Assembly (NCBI GenBank): GCA_027080315.1
Contig: JALWSI010000174.1
Coordinates: 1 to 15,540, forward strand
Length of the DNA stretch: 15,540 nucleotides
Direction: 5' to 3'
Source of the DNA: a bacterium
Lineage (GTDB): Bacteria; Thermosulfidibacterota; Thermosulfidibacteria; Thermosulfidibacterales; JALWSI01
Shown here one piece after another: positions 14,963 to 15,540 of the stretch (its first letter is position 1; each line of letters starts with the position of its first letter). Both the position numbers and the translations under genes were made by a program. The notes under the pieces were generated by a model. That model saw nothing but the letters and a program-made list of their open reading frames with translations. It was not told where the DNA came from and made no database searches.

Positions 14963-15540
14963 TCACACCTTGAAGACATCTACGGCCTTTGTCATGGCTT
15001 CTGACTGGTGGGCCAGTTCTTCGCAGTTTGCACTCACTTCTTGGGCTGCCGCGGCGTTCTCCTCTGCCATGGCTCCAAGGCTGTGGGCTGACTCTGCTAC
15101 CCTTGAGATGTCATCGGCTATGCTCTGGGTGCTGCGACTCATGTCCTCCATGGTCTTGCTTATGTCTTCCAATCCCAGGGCAATGGCTCTGCTCTGGTCC
15201 TCTATGTCGTTCATCTCTTTTACCTTTCTCTCTATCTCTTCTCCGTTCTGAGTGATCACCTCAGATAGGCTTATTGTGGTTGCAGATTGTTCCTCTGAGG
15301 CAGAGGCTATGTAGTTGACAATGTCGTTCATCTCGTTGCTCACCTCGTTTATCTCTTGAACAGCTCTTATCACCTCTAAAGCCACAGTTTGCATCTCTTC
15401 TATCTGTTTTGAGATCTCTTCGGTGGATTGTGATGTCTTTTTTGACAGTTCCTTCACCTCGCTTGCCACAACGGCAAAGCCTTTGCCAGCCTCCCCTGCC
15501 GAGGCAGCTTCAATAGTTGCATTTAGGGCCAGAAGGTTGG
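14963..15540 (-). CDS. Methyl-accepting chemotaxis protein, C-terminal signalling domain, 5' end outside window
   Basis: Cytoplasmic signalling end of a chemoreceptor that controls CheA kinase through CheW. The frame is open to the window edge (192 residues visible). It starts with the hairpin-tip sequence [24 protein letters not shown], the most conserved stretch of the family and the CheA/CheW contact, then the returning helix of the coiled coil with heptads rich in Glu, Ser and Ala, including likely methylation sites such as [11 protein letters not shown] and [12 protein letters not shown]. It ends in [11 protein letters not shown] with no CheR/CheB-tethering pentapeptide. A GTG at 15469 lies inside the conserved tip and is not a start. 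The sensor, membrane and HAMP parts are outside the window, so the ligand is unknown; no other chemotaxis gene is nearby. Confidence 0.95.
   Translation of the reverse strand, partial: NLLALNATIEAASAGEAGKGFAVVASEVKELSKKTSQSTEEISKQIEEMQTVALEVIRAVQEINEVSNEMNDIVNYIASASEEQSATTISLSEVITQNGEEIERKVKEMNDIEDQSRAIALGLEDISKTMEDMSRSTQSIADDISRVAESAHSLGAMAEENAAAAQEVSANCEELAHQSEAMTKAVDVFKV

Overview
The window looks like a bacterial chromosome segment from an anaerobic, possibly thermophilic lineage with a Gram-negative envelope. The phylum cannot be fixed from sequence alone; a Desulfobacterota-like origin is my best guess. The reasons are a ferredoxin-type 2-oxoacid oxidoreductase, a SAM hydrolase of the DUF62 family, frequent AGA/AGG arginine and ATA isoleucine codons, several TTG starts, a CtpA/divergent polysaccharide deacetylase pair, and a CIRCE-controlled groESL operon. 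No tRNA, rRNA, insertion sequence, CRISPR array or phage gene was seen.

Layout. (1) 2-5535, plus strand: a tightly packed run of pheA (3' part), ctpA, a divergent polysaccharide deacetylase gene, the beta subunit (in two pieces) and gamma subunit of a 2-oxoacid:ferredoxin oxidoreductase, and uppP. Gaps are 3-27 nt or the genes overlap, so this is probably one transcript joining phenylalanine synthesis, envelope maintenance and ferredoxin-linked 2-oxoacid metabolism. (2) 5689-7254, plus: a lone secreted, Cys-rich multidomain surface protein (PKD-like, anchor-U-like, FN3), ending at a bidirectional terminator shared with a convergent TVP38/DedA-like membrane protein gene (7322-8017, minus). (3) 8018-8387: a very AT-rich regulatory region with an extra inverted repeat and a CIRCE operator, feeding groES-groEL (8388-10335) and a strong terminator. 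(4) 10413-14813, plus: SAM hydrolase, hemB, and a large exported TPR protein translationally coupled to hemB. (5) 14814-14962: a convergent gap that unexpectedly holds a consensus-like -35 box, tandem palindromes and a hairpin terminator, then the 3' part of a methyl-accepting chemotaxis protein gene on the minus strand, cut by the window end.

Most of this is housekeeping. The points most worth attention are: an in-frame TAG replacing an expected Glu codon in the oxidoreductase beta subunit, directly followed by ATG; an Ala at the position of the catalytic Glu in an otherwise normal UppP, 0.85 kb downstream; beta and gamma oxidoreductase genes without adjacent alpha or ferredoxin subunits, overlapping the previous gene by 44 nt; operator-like palindromes and a possible small RNA between two convergent genes; a second inverted repeat stacked on CIRCE; and a cluster of N-X-S/T sequons in the acidic N-terminal part of the TPR protein. 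None proves a new system, and the first two could be sequence errors.
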